Shown: positions 5,112-6,379 of the stretch, piece by piece
How positions within the stretch are numbered: position 1 is the stretch's first letter
Layout: each line of letters begins with the position of its first letter
Source: Methanocorpusculaceae archaeon UBA456
Lineage (GTDB): Archaea > Halobacteriota > Methanomicrobia > Methanomicrobiales > Methanocorpusculaceae
Direction: 5' to 3'
Assembly (NCBI GenBank): GCA_002496395.1
Contig: DAJQ01000002.1
Location: forward strand, 17,599-23,977
DNA length: 6,379 nt
Notes under the pieces: generated by a model
Told to the model about the DNA's origin: nothing
Seen by the model: only the letters and a program-made list of their open reading frames with translations
Database searches by the model: none
Made by a program: the position numbers and the translations under genes

Positions 5112-6379
5112 TCACCTCCCCTCACAGATCCTCTTCACATCAGCTGCCGGGTACCGGAGCGTGATCTCGCTCGTCCTCCCCTTCGCCTGCCGGACCGAGG
5201 TCCTGATGAGAGCATACGTGGCAAGCGACCTGAGCTGCTCGTGGAAGGAGGTATAGGAGATGGTTGGCACCTGATCCTGCCTCCGGCTATCCTTTCCGTC
5301 ACGCCCATATCCCGGCTCGGGCTCGGCACATACCGCCGATCTCCCGGCTCCCTGCCCCATGGCTAGCGGTTCCCGGGTTTGCTGTTCCCCGGCTTGCTGA
5401 TCCATGGCTCGCAGCTCTAGGGCTCGCTGCTCCATAGCTCGCTGCTGCTTTTCCGATTGCTCGGCTGCCATCACCTCCAGGAGCCGGGAATAGAGCCTTC
5501 CCGAGGTCGGGGGCACCGGCTCCCCGCACTCGCCATACTCCTTCCCGTCATACTCCTTCCTGCTATACTCCTTCCTGTGATCCTCTTCTCCCTCCTCCAC
5601 CATCCCGGCAATCACCGAGAGGAGCCTCCGCTCCTTTTCAGTGAGGACCGAGACGAGGCCCCGGAGGTGGGTGAGGCGGGCATCCCCGTAGGCGGCGGTA
5701 ACATCCTCGTCGGTGACCGCAGGCCGCCCCGCCCGTTCTGCCCTAAGGATGGAGCGCTTGAGGAGATCGATCCCGACCCTGAGATCGCCGGTCACTGTTG
5801 ATGCCGTCATGTCAGTGATCAGGTCGAGGATCTCAGGTGAGATCACCGACGGATAGACCGCCTGCCGTGCTCTCTCCTGCAGGATGCCCCGGATCTGGGC
5901 GGCGGAATAGGGAGCGAAGAAGACCTCTTCCATGCAGAGGCTGGAGAAAACAGATCGATCCAGCCTGCGGGAGATATCGAGTGCGAGATCGCTCTCGACC
6001 AGAATAACCGAGGCACGGCAGCCGGGGTAGTCGAGATAGATCCTGAGAAGTGAGGAGAGGATCTGGGTATCGGTTCCCTCATGGATCAGGTGGTGGATAT
6101 CGTCAAGGCAGACCAGGAGGACGGTTCTCTCGGATTCTCTCCTGGATTGAAGCGCCTTTGCGACGGCATCCATCAGCCGCCTGAGCGGAATGCCGGAGCT
6201 GGGCGGGGCATGGCCGACCAGTTCCCGGTAGATCGTGGAGAAGACTGCAAATGCTGATCTGTTCTGCTGGCAGTTCACGTACACCGGGATCAGGGTATTT
6301 GAGACCTCCCTGATCTCGTCAAAGAGGTGGTGTATACAGGTCGTCTTCCCGGTGGCGGGGAGCCCCCGGCAGAGGATGT
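5112..6379 (-). CDS. Orc1/Cdc6 family AAA+ replication initiator, N-terminus cut by window edge
   Basis: Archaeal Orc1/Cdc6 proteins bind origin DNA and load the MCM helicase. The frame is open to the right edge and gives 421 residues, counted from the first whole codon at 6377. Walker A is GLPATGKT (5-12) and Walker B is LLVCLDD (87-93). Sensor 1 lies near VILVESD (124-130) and sensor 2 in TGDLR (196-200). The winged-helix domain begins near 245 and ends with ITLRYPAADVKRICEGR. The GTG at 6284, which would give a shorter protein, is internal because Walker A lies upstream of it. The usual LDPRV motif after sensor 1 reads LDRSV (139-143), so the arginine at the expected finger position is displaced. 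Two low-complexity insertions interrupt the winged helix: RKEY-type units (about 268-281) and QRAME-type units (about 312-341). It is probably a divergent paralogue rather than the main initiator; that is inference. Confidence 0.93.
   Translation of the reverse strand, partial: ILCRGLPATGKTTCIHHLFDEIREVSNTLIPVYVNCQQNRSAFAVFSTIYRELVGHAPPSSGIPLRRLMDAVAKALQSRRESERTVLLVCLDDIHHLIHEGTDTQILSSLLRIYLDYPGCRASVILVESDLALDISRRLDRSVFSSLCMEEVFFAPYSAAQIRGILQERARQAVYPSVISPEILDLITDMTASTVTGDLRVGIDLLKRSILRAERAGRPAVTDEDVTAAYGDARLTHLRGLVSVLTEKERRLLSVIAGMVEEGEEDHRKEYSRKEYDGKEYGECGEPVPPTSGRLYSRLLEVMAAEQSEKQQRAMEQRALELRAMDQQAGEQQTREPLAMGQGAGRSAVCAEPEPGYGRDGKDSRRQDQVPTISYTSFHEQLRSLATYALIRTSVRQAKGRTSEITLRYPAADVKRICEGR
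5356..5445 (-). repeat. Six 15-bp imperfect tandem repeats inside orc1/cdc6
   Basis: On the plus strand, units of 15 bp start at 5356, 5371, 5386, 5401, 5416 and 5431; the last is TCCATAGCTCGCTGC and the fourth TCCATGGCTCGCAGC. On the coding strand they give five-residue units: QRAME, then QRALE, LRAMD, QQAGE, QQTRE and PLAMG. The segment is Gln/Glu/Ala-rich, hydrophilic and probably a helical or flexible linker. It sits within the winged-helix domain, between the helix GRLYSRLLEVMAA and the segment TISYTSFHEQL. Confidence 0.85.
5535..5579 (-). repeat. Three 15-bp tandem repeats inside orc1/cdc6
   Basis: Three copies of ATACTCCTTCCYG plus two variable bases lie at 5535-5549, 5550-5564 and 5565-5579 (plus strand), differing at only a few positions. 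They encode RKEYS, RKEYD and GKEYG, a charged tyrosine-containing linker after the first winged-helix helix (LTEKERRLLSVIAGM). The near-identity of the units points to recent slippage expansion. The 15-bp period matches the second array 90 bases away, though the sequences are unrelated. Confidence 0.9.
6342..6365 (-). other. Walker A (P-loop) of the Orc1/Cdc6 protein
   Basis: Translation gives GLPATGKT, the nucleotide-binding loop of an AAA+ ATPase. It lies upstream of the first in-window GTG or ATG candidates, proving that the gene extends to and beyond the right edge. Confidence 0.93.

Noticed and set aside
5112..6284. GTG at 6284 as the start of the Orc1/Cdc6 gene
   Set aside because: The frame stays open upstream and encodes the Walker A motif, so the true start is beyond the right edge.

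Overview
The window looks like chromosomal DNA of a euryarchaeon, probably a methanogen near the Methanomicrobiales. The reasons are an Orc1/Cdc6 replication initiator (an archaeal/eukaryotic protein family), fairly GC-rich coding in that gene and in the methylase, and weak archaeal-style TATA elements. The lineage is an inference; the archaeal domain is fairly secure. All recognised genes lie on the minus strand, so transcription runs from the right edge to the left edge.

Right to left: (1) 6379-5112, an Orc1/Cdc6 AAA+ initiator whose N-terminus lies outside the window. Its winged-helix part carries two insertions built of 15-bp (5-residue) tandem repeats. (2) 5111-4916, a promoter-bearing gap. 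(3) 4915-2471, a long HsdM methyltransferase (814 aa) of a Type I restriction-modification system. (4) 2470-2187, a non-coding stretch packed with copies of an ATGTNCG motif, part of them in a 21-22 bp register and part in palindromes. (5) 2186-1962, an unrecognised 74-aa protein. (6) 1965-682, HsdS, the specificity subunit, made of two near-identical halves. (7) 685-1, the N-terminal 228 residues of a DUF262 (GmrS/ParB-like, DGQQR motif) protein that continues past the left edge. Genes 5, 6 and 7 are joined by two ATGA stop/start overlaps and so form one translationally coupled unit.

HsdM and HsdS should form the methyltransferase/specificity core of a Type I system. No HsdR is visible; it would be expected left of the window, after the DUF262 gene, or elsewhere. 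The most notable points are: HsdS carries two target-recognition domains of the same family, about three quarters identical and offset by exactly 594 bp, which predicts a palindromic bipartite target; a DUF262 protein is coupled directly to HsdS, suggesting an added defence activity; hsdM and hsdS are separated by a repeat-dense region and a small coupled gene; and the Orc1 paralogue has unusual repeat insertions in its DNA-binding domain. The recognition-domain parts of hsdS look more AT-rich than hsdM and orc1, giving the locus a mosaic appearance.
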